Source: Chlorokybus atmophyticus (lineage: Eukaryota > Streptophyta > Chlorokybophyceae > Chlorokybales > Chlorokybaceae). From it: 64,000 bases of DNA. Position 1 is the first letter of the stretch; every line of letters starts with the position of its first letter. Positions 37,501 to 54,800 of the stretch are shown here, one piece after another. The DNA lies in contig RHPI01001737.1 of assembly GCA_009103225.1 (NCBI GenBank), positions 569,667-633,666 on the forward strand, written 5' to 3'. The notes beneath the pieces are model-generated. The model was not told where the DNA came from. It saw only the letters and a program-made list of their open reading frames with translations, and did no database searches. The position numbers were made by a program, and so were the translations under genes.

Positions 37501-38876
37501 CAGCATGATATAGTGACGGCATCCTCATATTGTTGCAAACCATCCTCCCGCCGTGGTTATATCAGGGCGTTCCTGACTTCAAGCGAGGGGCGAGGAGCAG
37601 GTTGCGGTTTGTGCAGGAGGAGCCACTGGAAAGGTCACAGCGCAAGCAATTCACAGATCCTGATGATGTCGAGTTGCAGATTCTGGCAGCCAAGATCTTG
37701 GGCCAGACAGGTGTTGCTGCATACACTCCACTGGTGCTCATGGACTCTGATGGAAGGGTACGCCTATGTCTAGGGAGGCTCATCAAGTATTTGCAGCCAG
37801 TCTAGAACTACCGTGCGCTTATCACTGCATGGTATCTCTCTCAGGTCCCCATGCAAGTTGCAAAGACTTTGCTAGACGCTGGAGCACAACGCGTGTACAG
37901 AATATCCGGTGGCTTTGAATCGGTGAGTGAGCACTGCAGCATGCCCTCATGCAAAAGAGCACTTGGCATGCTCTTATGTGGCAAAGCTACCTATGCCCAT
38001 CTGAGCAAGGAACAATCTGTTGAAGTTAAAATGTCTAAGCACTGATGGGTTCCCAATGGTATCTCTCACTGCAAAAATGTGTGTCACTCACTCGTTTCGT
38101 GAAACTCGTCAGGGCTGGGTGCCAAGTGGGCTTCCCATCAGGCCAGATGAGGATTTGCCGGCACTCAAGGTTTTGACAGAGGACGCACAGGAGATTGTGC
38201 AGGAAACTGTCCAAGCCGTTAAGGAAAGCCCAGAGAAGGTGCGTTCAGCCTGTCTACGTGTTTGCCCTGGACTGGTTCTGTTAACTGTCAGGATTAATGC
38301 CTTTGTTGGTACAGGTGTTCCTCCCTCTGCTGGGTGTAACAGGCTCCGTATATACAGTCTTCAACTATGAGTATGTCCTGGAAATGATCGGCGTGTTGGC
38401 CATACTGCAGGTATTGGCTTTGTTGGTTGCTTCCTATTGACAGTCACTGCGAACATTCTTCACATCCGAACATTGACAGTCACTGCGGACATTCTTCACA
38501 TCCGTCGTACAACATGCAACGAGAATCACCTCCCATGATACTGCTTTATGCTGCATGTGAATGCTGTGAAAGGCATTAAAGCATTGTTGGTGTTGCATAT
38601 GGTAATGATGCCGCTCCTTTGCAGCTGGTGTACAAGAAGGTGTCGTCATATGACAGCCTGGATGACTTCTACCGAGACATTGTGAGGTTGATACTGTCGG
38701 TGCAGTCGTTCCCGAGCCGCGTGACCAAGTCCACTTCCAAGGCGGCAAAGGCCCTGCAGGAGTACCAAAAGTTGCCTGAGCAGCTACCTGCCGGGGCGCC
38801 GACGCCACAGAAGACAGAGTTTGAGGTCGCCAGCGAGGCGCCCGCTGCGCCAAAAGCAGAGTCCAATGCTAGCTAG
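34520..38876 (+). CDS. chloroplast CAS/TROL-like rhodanese-domain protein with long repetitive N-terminus
   Basis: Nine exons join in phase to 1005 residues: 34520-36205, 36607-36855, 36934-37050, 37141-37362, 37566-37757, 37845-37922, 38113-38238, 38315-38410 and 38625-38876. The C-terminal half matches plant calcium-sensing receptor CAS: a membrane segment (MVVTIVGLGAVTAVIVSAA, about residues 700-720), then a rhodanese domain (AYELVKDQGAVLIDFRSEQE; PLVLMDSDGR; VAKTLLDAGAQRVYRISGGF). The catalytic-loop cysteine is missing (DSDGR), as in CAS, so sulfurtransferase activity is unlikely. After the domain come a further hydrophobic stretch (exon 8) and a Pro/Ala tail, more like TROL. CAS acts in thylakoid calcium, CO2 and stress signalling. 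Plant CAS has about 390 residues. Here exon 1 adds about 560, with an Arg-rich start, a hydrophobic segment ending ADRADA (possible lumen-targeting cleavage) and Ser/Ala-rich repeats. Confidence 0.8.
35035..35735 (+). repeat. degenerate coding repeats in CAS-like exon 1
   Basis: A peptide core S-(I/L)-SERASQ-(F/L) followed by acidic and Ser/Ala-rich helix recurs. DNA positions of the SER codons are near 35254, 35411, 35522 and 35636, so the last units are 111-114 bp (37-38 residues). The repeats read as amphipathic helices similar in style to apolipoprotein- or LEA-like sequence. Exon 2 contains a second, shorter repeat (STVGKGVGAAA, three copies at about 36698-36800). Confidence 0.8.
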
Positions 38877-40455
38877 TTAGGTGTATCGTTGATGTAGCAG
38901 GGTCGCGCACCGCACTCAGAGTTGCCTTGCACGTATAGATACACATACAATAGGTGGTTGCTTGACGGCACGCACGAATTTTGGAGGCACCTGAGCCTTG
39001 TATATAATCAAACACTACTAGTTTGAAGCGACCTTGGTCTACCTACAAGTTTTTAGTACACACCGGCTGTGATTGCCGTTATCCTTTTGTGCATGTGTGC
39101 TGCAGTTATATTGATGGCAATTATACATGTAGTGCTAGCTTGCCTACCGCCTTTGTCCACCTCACTCGCTATGATGTGCAATCAGCACATGCTGCAGGGT
39201 TGCAGTTGCTTTTCAGTTGCTGGTTATAGGTGCTTTACATTCATGACGGTGTGTTGATTATTACTGTTTGCACACAACAGATAGTGGTGCAAGTGAGGGG
39301 ATGGTTACAAGATGGCATCTGCAGGCAAGGACCTCAGATACCGAGCAAGAGAATGGCTGCCATGTGGTGCACAGCTGGTGCTGAGCCGCAGTGGACGACG
39401 GAAACGCAAGGCATTGTCATGTGCACACCCGCGTGCATATGTAACAGGTGCATTATTATGCAACCTCTTTATGTCATGTGCACCATTCTGATGCCTATAC
39501 TACTATTCTGTACTACGACAAGCGTCCAATGCTGTTCAGATGCATTGGGACTTTACACTCCCTTGGCCCCTGTCAAAGCAGCGACGATAAGCCAACACGA
39601 GTGGCAAACATATCAGAAAGGAAGGGTTGCTTGTTGCAGCTACATGCTGCATCGGCTTGTGTGCGCTAGTGCTGTTGGTGTTGTCTTGTGTGCAGACCAT
39701 AGGGTATAACACAGGGGCCACAAGCAAAGATGCAAACAAGCAAGCACAAAGCCAATATAACCCACGGCAACAACTAGATAGCTAGCTAGCTATGGGGCTG
39801 GACCTATTTGCGTGCAAGGCAGTGAGGCACCATGTGTCTAGGTGTGTACTAGGTAGGCAGCTGCACATGCTGCACGTACTAGTTCTTGTGCTTGTGGTGT
39901 GCGCGCATGTAATGCTTGTGGTTGAAAAGCCTATGCTAGTATACTGTGTTGGCATATATGAATGGGGTTGTAACCCAAGGCTGTTGTGTGCCCGTGGTAT
40001 GATGAAGGCATACTCAGTATGTACAAGACAACAATTGTGTAGTTAGGCATGCACTCTTCGGATACTCCTGCGGATGCCACAGGCGGTGCTACTGACGTGA
40101 GCTCAATGGGTGACTTTACCAGTTGCACAAGCCGGCCATGCCACTGCATCACAAGCACGATAACAATCTCATGCGACAAGACACCACCACGTGCTATGAA
40201 GCTCATGTAGTATTGATGGCAGCAAGGCTACACGCTAGTTGTAATCACTGCAGTCTACTTGGATAAAATCCCTCGTGGTGGACATGTTCCTTCATATGTA
40301 CAATTTCAATCTGACAATGACCAGCACTACTGAAAAGTGCAGGGTTGCAAGACGACTACAACACGAAGTCAACTAAATTATTGCATACGAACTGATGGCT
40401 GAACAATCACCACCCAACGAAGGCACCGATCAGCATAATGCGAGACATGTAACCA
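38877..40455. other. intergenic, nothing recognised
   Basis: 1.6 kb between the convergent CAS-like gene and the minus-strand gene at 40456-42376. Stop codons are frequent in all frames. I see no repeats beyond short TAGC tandem units at 39779-39791 and no RNA gene. Confidence 0.5.
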
Positions 40456-42376
40456 CTAGCGCTTCCCTTGCAAATATCGCGGATCCGACGTGGCCGCCTG
40501 ATACGTCGGCGGCGGGTGCACTCCCTGCAATGGGACAGCTTGCGTTGGCATCACCGGCGGTGGCGGGAAGTTGCTTGGGAACTGGAAGCCAGCAGAGGAT
40601 GATACTTGAGGAGAAGGTGCCTGCGCTGGATACTGTGGTACACCAGCAGATGAAGTTGCCGCGGAGCTCGAACTCGCCAGTCTTGCCTGTAAGACACTAC
40701 CTGAGTGAGCCACAAGTCCAACTCGCACAGATGAAGTTGGACAGGGTAGAACATGTGCAAGACACTGTTGTAGTACACAAAAAGCTTGCCTGCTGCATTT
40801 GCATGACGCGCTCTGCATCAGCCACAGCCTTCATGTGGGTCTCTTGCTCTTTGGCTCCCCTTTTCTGAAACGCGTAGCCCAACGCATAGAAGCTCTCTGC
40901 AATCACTTGCGTGCTACCACCAAGCTGCAAATAACATGACAGCAATTACATCAATTACCCACACAGCAACATTCAACACAAGGTGAACACCAGGTCTGTG
41001 GTCAGAATGTCTGACCTGCGGAGATGCGTAGACCAGCTGCACCGCTTGGCGTAGAGTTTGCTCAACCGCTCCCGTGCTCACAAGATGCACGAAGGTGTAC
41101 ACAGCGTCGTCGACCAGCTTGTTGCGGTCTGGATTGGACTTGTCACTGCCGCTCAGCTTCTTCCACATGTTGTCCATGGCAGCAGTTATGGAACTCCTGT
41201 TGTGCAACACAGGTACATACTACACTGTCAATACTGCTGCTTGCATGGCAACTGCGTGCAACAAGCAATTCCACAAAGCACTGTGGTTGTAATAGACGCA
41301 AAGCACTCAACGGCTCACACATACATATTATGCGACAATAACAAGTGTTACGTATGTGACTACCAGCTGAGTACATCTGTAACAAGGACCTTGCACGCAC
41401 GCACAGTACACAACTTTCAGTGTGATCGGTGCATACCTGCCGAAGTCCCCATATCGCGAGGCTTCTTCGGTGAGAATGCGACCAACGAGGATGGCGTCAT
41501 CGTAGGTGACGTGTTTCGACTGCAAGAGGAACTTCTTTGCGGCCGCCTTGGCCGCAGCAGAGTGCTCGTCCTTGTAACCTGCCAGCAGCAGGTGCGCAAA
41601 CTTTACGCACACGGCCACCAGGTGGTCCACAGCACTGCCCGTCGACGCCTTCTTCTGCAGCATCGACTTGTCCTGAACATACGCAATCACGCTTCCTCAG
41701 CATCCAAGTGAATTGGACTGCCTCATTCAGTGCACAGCTCATTACTACATGGACAGCAAATATACTGTAACAAGTGTCTCTAAACAGCACGCACTGCCTT
41801 GGCAGTGTACCACAGTGGAACATAAGAGTACAAAGCCAAGAGAGATTGAAATTGAAAGCATATGCATACTGCAGTGGCACAGCAACAGGCTATGGGTTAT
41901 GCAACCTCACAAGATGGCTGTGAAACATGATTGCTAATCAAAGCAATCGCATGCTAACTGTGTGCCGCCTTACTGAATGCAACCGAGTAGTAGTACAGTA
42001 TACTGACTAACTCTATGGTATAAGCTTCAAGTCAAGTGAGTATGAGCATCACTGTCCGTCACAGAGCAGCAACATACGAGCACCTTTCGTTCGTCGAGCG
42101 CGGTGTCAGCACTCTTCACAGCGTCTTTGATGGCAGAAAACCCCTGCTTGGACAGGCTGAAGGCAAACCCCATGCCTTTGCCAGCGATTGAGGCCGCCTT
42201 GCCAGCTGTAGTGTGGAACCAGCATCAAAGAAACGATATCAACTACAGTACCATTTTGCAACAACAAAGGTGCATGATATCTATGGTAACAATCACAAAG
42301 ACCACACTCACGGCACCACAACCACCATGTCAATCCAACAGCACCAACTACGAAATCATTGACAGAACTTACCCAT
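40456..42376 (-). CDS. unrecognised 302-residue protein
   Basis: Six minus-strand exons join in phase: 42376-42373 (only ATGG), 42205-42084, 41672-41437, 41196-41016, 40924-40790 and 40686-40456. The protein begins MAGKAASIAGKGMGFAFSLS and is helical through about residue 225 (VDHLVAVCVKFAHLLLAGYK, SITAAMDNMWKKLSGSDKSN, LRQAVQLVYASPQ, VIAESFYALGYAFQKRG). It ends in a Ser-, Pro- and Gln-rich tail with NFPPPPVMPTQ. There is no signal peptide or obvious membrane span. I do not recognise the family; the helical body plus a disordered Pro-rich tail would fit an adaptor or trafficking protein, but that is only a guess. The intron after exon 5 has a GC donor. The 4-bp first coding exon is supported by a good GTAAGT donor and by phase. 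Confidence 0.65.
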
Positions 42377-44270
42377 GATTACTTGCAGCAGTCAATTAGG
42401 GCTTGGCAGTTCAAAGGAAATCTATTGGCCACCCAACTCGAAACGTACACCTATTGACACCTGATGCTCGTCTTGCTCTGCATGAAGGGAACGGCCTTGA
42501 GCCAGCTAACAACCTCGCACACACCCTGTTGCAACTGCGCTCGCGTCTGATCAGACAGCAAAAGCAGCAGCGGAGGCAAAGGCGGCGGTGCAAACAGTCA
42601 ACAACCTTCACGTACACAGACAAATAGACCTTGTACCGCTCTTTTCTCACCAGCGTGATGGTCAACCGTACGCAACGCCACTGAGCTAAGGAGGACCGTT
42701 ACCGGCGAAGACCTCCACCAGCACCAGCAGCTTGCTGCGCTCGACAACTGTGACGACCACTACGACGCCAACACCCACTGCGCTTGCAACACACTGTGGA
42801 GGTGATTGTATGCTGCCAGGCACGTCGACGTTTCAAAGCGCCACGCGTCGACTCCACCGTTTTCGCCGACTGCTCGAACATAACAGGCTTCGAGTGTCAG
42901 AGCAGGTGTTGAATGGGTGCCTGCATCAACGACAGCACCGAGCCGCACATCAACTATGCTGAGGTGTAGACGTTGTATATGTTGCATATTGTATGCACTT
43001 ATAAGTTTCCATAGCATTTGCACACATGTCATACGTAGCAAGCATTAGAGTTGCAAACGTATTATCTCAGCTACGCGTGTTACACGTGAGGTTACCATCT
43101 TTGTATTGCATGTACATACCAGTAACGTGGTAAATCGCATAACGCAATGCATATCACAACTTATTTAAGCGCGAGCCATCACATCACAAAATGCGTTCTC
43201 AAAGCCTACATACTGTGTCCTCGACGTGAGCAAATACATGGGGCTGCATCGGCGAGTCATGATAGTTACAAGATCTTAAATGTGACAGTCTAATGCTGGT
43301 ACATCATAATTATCCATCCATTTCCATTGCAAGTATAACATATTATATGTTGTATATCATACGACATAAATGTTTTATACTAGTAGTATATAACATCTTC
43401 CATATTGACTTGCGTAATTTTTTATCATTGCTAGAAATACAAGCTACGTCGACATAACCTTTATAGGGTGCCTATTTTGCCACATGAGGCTTGCACAAGT
43501 AACTTGTCAGCTCCGGCTTCTGGCTGTAGACAGCGTCACATTTAAGATAAAACAAGTCAGTGCCTCCAATGTTCAATCCCTGCACCATATGCTGAAACAC
43601 AACGCATGTACACGTATAATGAAAGCGCAATGCTACTTGCGACGCACTTGTATACTTAGTGCGGAAGGTAGGTGTCCTTGCAGTGGGATTTTGTCGCAAA
43701 CTGTTTCCCCTGCCGACCGATTAAATACTGGTAACGGCCGTGCACCTGAGGATACTCATTTGGACTGTCGTGGCTCAGTCCACCTGTAATCTCGATACAG
43801 AGACTTGAGTATAACGGCCGTCCTCGGCCGTTTACACAAAGCGACTAACCTAGACGGACATGTACCTGTCAGGTACTTATTAGTTGAGCAGAAGGGATTT
43901 GATCTAACTAACCAGTACCTGTAAGATACCTATCAGTTAAGCAAAGGTGACATAGCCTAACTAACAGGTATCTCACCTATACTTATAAGTTAGGTTCCGG
44001 CAACTTTGTGGTAACTGTCCAAAACTGCTAGGTACCTAATTATGACTAACGGTACCTTATAGTACCGTCAGTGATGAGTAGGTACCGCGTTTGTGTGACA
44101 TCGACTGTGCAAGACGGCAATCATATCATATGATTGTAATCAAGTTGTGATGATTACAACTTGATTACATCACAGTCATATACATGTCACCTACACAGTA
44201 CAAGCCCCACTACTAACATACTACAGTATACTACTACACTACTACGGTAGTAGTACTACCTACTACACTA
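42377..44270. other. intergenic, no resolved gene
   Basis: Plus-strand open pieces at 42403-42627 (Gln/Arg-rich) and 42700-42960 show no domain or splice pattern. From about 42960 to 43480 the DNA is AT-rich with many stops. From 43720 on, short inverted repeats appear (AACGGCCG around 43732 and 43814; GGTACCT-type units at 43860-44090). Confidence 0.4.
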
Positions 44271-44830
44271 CAGTCTGCCGCCGCTAAGTCTTGTGCTGCC
44301 GCTTGCCTGCTGCTTCCGCCCTCTTAGCCTGGCCGTCCTGAGGAAAGAGGGGCGGTCAGCTAGGGCGGCGCAACACATTATATACACACCACCACCACCA
44401 CCACCACCACCACAACCACCACAACAGCAACAACAGCGCATCTGCTGGCGGCCGCCGCCGCCGCCGCCGCGCCTAGCCTGGTGGTCGCCCTACAACGCGA
44501 AGGGTGGAAGGGCGGTCAGGCTGCGCTGCTGCGCACTACACGACAAAACATGCACAAGCACACAAGCACATACCTGCCGCCGCCGCCGCCACAGCAGCAG
44601 CATAACGCTCAACTGCGCAAGTCAAGTTGAGCGTTGTGTTGCGACTTAGCATCTGCATTCACAAGGGGGCCGTTGAGTTTAAAAACGCAACGGCTTCCCT
44701 TATGACACCATCGTACTATTACGATGGTACTTTTGTACCATCATAATGTTACAAAAGTACCAATACAATGGTACCATCGTAATGGTACAAAAGTACCAAT
44801 ACCATAGTACCAATGTAATGGTACTGCTGT
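43860..44830. repeat. palindrome-rich intergenic array
   Basis: A succession of short inverted repeats: GGTACCTG/CAGGTACC-like units at 43860-44090; a near-perfect hairpin with 14-bp arms at 44135-44148 and 44156-44169; TACTAC units at 44220-44275; CCACCA and CCGCCG runs at 44390-44600; and repeated ACCATNGTAATGGTAC-type palindromes at 44706-44830. The last block directly abuts the left end of the transposon at 44832, and the same GGTACC motif continues after its right end (46009-46030), so the transposon is inserted inside this array. Confidence 0.6.
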
Positions 44831-44831
44831 A

Positions 44832-46007
44832 CAGTCTACCCCCGCCAAGAGAATTCGTTTCAAGAGAATAACCCCGTTAGTATCATAAAAAATGAGATTA
44901 CCAAACGTTCTACAGGCAATTTACGCGCCTCAAGAGAATATGACCAACTGCGAAGAGCATATCTCTTTCCCTTGACAAAATCGTAAGTTTAAGTGAGGAT
45001 ATGCTTGTATCGGGGGGTGCAAGTGTGATGCATACGGCGCACAGCGTGATGAGCATGATGGGCGTGATGCATGTAATTCACTGTATCTTAATGTAACTTA
45101 GCGTTGCAAAGCATCATCGCCGCCACTTCGGACGGCAGCGACGGCGGTGAGGAGACGCAGGCTGGGGGCAGCGACGGCGGTGAGGAGACGCAGGCTGGGG
45201 CAGCGGTGGCGGGCGGGGTATAGTTGATGGGCACGCCGCTCAACTTGTAGGGCGGCTAGCTGGTCACGGCTGTTGCAGCGCCGCTGCTGGCGGCGCACAA
45301 CAAGTAAGGGTTTGCAACGCACATGCAGTGCATGCACGTACATGCAGTGTGTGATTGTGTATGCACAAACAGTAATGTAGTGTGTGATTGTTGTTATAGG
45401 TCAGCATGGCCGCACAAATCAAGCGTGATAACCTTCCTCTAAAAGACAAGCAGCGCATCCTTGAGTTGTGACGCTAATGAAGGTCTTAAGCAAGCGGACT
45501 TGATTGCTATTATTAGAACTGAGTTGAAGTTCACTATCAAGCAGAGTTCGCTCTCCAAACTTCTCAATAAACAGCGACAGCAAATAGCCGATGCGTTGGC
45601 TGTGGGTGGCAAGCATGCGGCCAAAAACAAAAGGATGCGGATTGGGGCTCATCCCAAATTAGAAGATGGATTGTATGAGTGGTTTGCACAGGCCAGAGCA
45701 CGCAATGCGTTGATCACTGATGCATTGTGAATGGAGACACAAATGGCAAGAATGTTGTTTGGATTCATCTGACTATAGCAACGCAATTGTATGGTATTCA
45801 AGCAAGAATGTAGCAACATGGGCATTGTTGAGCTTCATTGCTCACCATACTAAAGCGAAAAAGTATTATACACAAGACCCCGCTAATAGCATATTTATGC
45901 TCTTGGCAGTCAATAGCATATTATGCTCTTAAACGCTTAGAGACTAACCCCGCCAAGAGCATAAGATGGCTGAGGATAAACAGTATGCTCTTAGCGAGGG
46001 TAGACTG
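44832..46007. mobile_element. pogo/Tc1-mariner-type DNA transposon with TA target-site duplication
   Basis: The left end reads TA|CAGTCTACCCCCGCCAAGAG and the right end is its inverted match, CTCTTAGCGAGGGTAGACTG|TA, giving roughly 20-bp terminal inverted repeats with a TA duplication (44830-44831 and 46008-46009). CAG-starting ends with TA duplication are typical of pogo/Tigger elements. Inside are a broken transposase fragment (45406-45730), AAGAGCATA/TATGCTCTT internal inverted repeats, and GGCGTGATG-type subrepeats at 45020-45075. Related non-autonomous copies lie at 55845-56225 and 59459-59900. At 1176 bp with only an N-terminal transposase fragment, this copy cannot be autonomous. Confidence 0.8.
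45406..45728 (+). pseudogene. pogo/CENP-B-type transposase N-terminal fragment, frameshifted
   Basis: An ATG at 45406 opens a frame beginning MAAQIKRDNLPLKDKQRILE, the start of a CENP-B-like (psq) DNA-binding helix-turn-helix. It meets a stop at 45469-45471. Shifting frame by one base there restores the continuation ANEGLKQADLIAIIRTEL and a second HTH-like block ending at the TGA near 45728 (KRMRIGAHPKLEDGLYEWFA). This corresponds to the two DNA-binding domains of pogo/Tigger transposases; the DDE catalytic domain is absent. It is therefore a relic, not a working gene. Confidence 0.75.
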
Positions 46008-46009
46008 TA

Positions 46010-48747
46010 CCATATCGATGGTACCAAAGTACAATTGTCTTGAGGCAAAACTTCCATCGTATCATATATTGGTACTTGTCCCAACTCACCGCCACCGCTC
46101 GTCCCTAAGCTGGGACTGATAAGTCACTTGCTTGCCATTTTGATACATCACCCTCGCAAAATGCTATATGATCGGTGGTCGGTCGTATTAATCGAGTGGA
46201 GTCATGCACATCAATGAGTGTGTAGGTGTTTCCTTGTGTGCACAGGCGTGTGACAGTGTGTGCGCGTGCGCGTGCGCATGGTGTGCAGTGTACATGCGCG
46301 TGCATATGCGTGTGTTTGTCTCACTTTGGCAAGAGATGTAAAGGCTGCCTTTCCCCGGGAATCTAAGTATTTACTGAAAAACCTGGGATACTGCTCATCT
46401 GCAGAGTGCGTGCTCAGAAGCTGCAGCATTACATAGCTTGCAAAACTGTCACAAGATTACTTGGTCATTATCTCAAATGGCAGCGACACAGCCGGCCGGT
46501 GTGTGGTGTGCGACCAGTGCAAGCAACCGATAATAGCAGCGTGAATATTAGGATGGCATGCCTAAATTGCGGGAGGAGAAGCCAGAGGAGGGGGTGAGCA
46601 CCCGACAGCTGGCAACGGAGGGCGATAAGGTATGCCTTGCATGACGCATGCGTGTAGGTGAATTGGCTCTACGCATGGAAGACGTGTATGTATCCATCTC
46701 TACAACATATGCCTGCGCGCTAAGACACACATCACTACCAGTGCTGTAAATTGTAGGGACAAACGAGGCCAATTCATTTGGTCCAGTTTTTGACATTAAG
46801 TCCAGTTTTTGACATTCACTGACAAAGCAGCTTGGCAAACCGTTGCAAAAGCTCTTTTACCAAACATTGCGAAGCGTTTGGAAGACAATGCAGCCGCCCG
46901 GTAATTAAATTTTTTAACCTACTGCAGTATACACGACTCACACGCAAGAGCATGCATTGGCGAGCATGGCATGGGTGTAAGTGCATTATGCACTGTGCAT
47001 GTAACCGCATGCATTGCGCAACCGAGTTGTTTATCACATGGAAGGGCAGAGTACTCAATACTTGGGTTTTACAACACGCATGAGCATTACCTGTTCTCTT
47101 AATACCATTAAAACCCATACGCGCACGTCAACAATGTGAGAGGCTAGCGCATGCACTGGCCGCACGGCAGCGAACGCAGCCACTAGATGAGAGTGGCCAG
47201 CGACACTCAGACTTCCCCTGGTCGCACCTCATACTTGACTTTGTTCACAAAGCCGACACATGTAGGTAGCTTGGAGGACAGGGCACCTCCCCCGCCGCCA
47301 TCGCCGCTCATGAGGAAATTGCTGCACCAGCACTGCCTAGCCCGGCGGTTATATATAGAAAAGTTATGTCTGCAATGCGTCGTCTTGATGGAGGACAAAA
47401 TAGAGGGATGCAAAACCACTGGTCGCGTTACTCATGCAGGTGGCGTCATCTCATTTTTGTGTGTGTGTGTCCTCGCGGACAAGAGAACTTTTCCTCCAAC
47501 CGAGAATTGTCCGGCCCACCAGGTGGGCCGCGTCGCAGGGCGGTGGGTCGCCATTAGCAACAATCATTACAAAAAAGCATCCACTTTTTGACACGTGCAG
47601 TACCTTCAAGGTACTACCTTGCAGTCTTGAAAAGAGCATAACAGGCGCATGAGCTGCAGTGCTGCACTGCCAGTGCAGCTGCTAAGCATGTTGCCTTTTG
47701 CATGAAGCTATCAGCGCGTGCAACACCTACCGGTATGTGACGTGGCAATGTGCATATGATATCGCAGTGGTCAACTACCTTAGCGCCATTACATGGCGGC
47801 TCGCGCGCGCGCACATCACGCCGTTAGCTCCCAGGTCAATGTGCTGCCGGCGTGATGGGGGAATCCATCAAGGGAGTTAGTCAATGCCAAAGTGAGCGCA
47901 TTCACGTTTGCATTGGGTTTATGCGTACAGCAGGGTACAAGTTAACGGCTCTGAATTCCTATCAGCAGCCAGCGCTGGGAGTTGGCCAGCAAGTCGCTGG
48001 CAAGCTTAGCATTGCTGACTAGTCGTACAGCAAGCCTCAGCTGTCAGGTGTACAATTCTTCTGGAACGGTGTGAACGGTAATACATGACATTCGTTTCAA
48101 TGTAAACAAGTCGTCGTATACCCGTGGCGAGGTATATACATATCATACTTAATAAGGCCTGTGAAACAAGGGGAATGCACGCAGCATTTGCCAGTCCATC
48201 GCAAAATGGAAATGACGGACGGGACATGCTAACCGATGAATTCTATCAGGCCCGACATCGGTATTTGTAGGGCACACATCCAGGCTGACTCGGGTGGCGA
48301 AACAGTCTGACAGCCGATGACAAAGCCTGAGTTACGTCTCCGAGAGAGAACAAAAACACGCGCAAGTGAAACCGCGTGTTTGTCCCTCCTCCCCAACACC
48401 GATGGCGCGGTCGCAACTCAATGATCATATGCTTATAAGCAAGACGGGGCGTGCTGCAGGGCAAGCTATTTCTTGTTTCCCTGCATGTAGACGTTCGCAT
48501 TGGCGTGGGCGTCCGGGGCGGCGGTGGGTGGTACAGCGGTGGGCGGGTGGGCGTGCGGGGCGGCGATGGCGCCCGTAACGTGCTGCTTGGCGCCTGCAGC
48601 GACGACAGGCGTCGGCAGAACGCTGCCTGCGGTGAGCGGCTGGCTGCATGGGTGGCCGGCGTGAGGCAACGCTGAGTGCACTCAGTGTGTGCCTTAAGGC
48701 TGTGCCTGTGTGTGAACATTAACGAATCTCCCTGTTTGTGCTTGCAG
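46010..48747. other. mostly unresolved; possible orphan exons
   Basis: A 19-bp unit AGTCCAGTTTTTGACATT is tandemly duplicated at about 46780-46816. Directly after it, 46822-46889 reads on the plus strand as DKAAWQTVAKALLPNIAKRL and continues to a CG|GTAATT donor, resembling a single exon. GC-rich DNA at 48360-48670 and the area before 48747 probably contains the first exon(s) of the lipoxygenase-like/P450 gene, which I could not locate. Nothing else is recognised. Confidence 0.35.
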
Positions 48748-54355
<5,608 letters not shown>

Positions 54356-54439
54356 AGTGCTTCTGTGTCAAGTTCTGTATATAGCAGTTTTTTGACAAAT
54401 AAAAACTGCCTGATGACAAATAGACTATCGACATGGCGG

Positions 54440-54800
54440 ACTAGAGCAGTGAGGACTCAGAACCGTGTTCCGGCATGCACATAGTGCGGAGCGCTATCTG
54501 CCATGTCCCTGTTCTTGACGTTAGCAAGGCATAGTTTTCGGTAGCACAGCAGCGCAAGGCATTGCCTGTGTTTACAAGTCGATTAGCATAGCGTGACATG
54601 TTTTGACCAATGTCTATACAAATATGATATTGTGCTGTTTGATGCCTATGACATGCGTGCACAAATCTGTCCTGCATGACAAACAGCTCTATTGCTGTGG
54701 CTACCACCGCTGCATCCATCCACAAGAGCGCCCAAGTCCACAAACTCCTGACCTGCTTGCTGAGCATGTGCACAATGCATCAGCAATGTTGCTGGTGAGT
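54440..54800 (+). repeat. 3' flank duplicated in inverted copy at 61770-62170; contains a decayed exon
   Basis: Sequence after the first P450 stop resembles the reverse complement of the region after the second P450 stop. Examples are GCAGTGAGGACT, GTGTTCC.GCATGCA, AGCGCTAT and TCTTGACGTT in the same order, and AATGTTGCTG|GTGAGTGC at the end of each block. In this copy the exon corresponding to 61774-61981 (minus) has in-frame stops and a deletion after RAQICPA, so it is a pseudo-exon. The shared donor lies at 54795. Confidence 0.65.
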
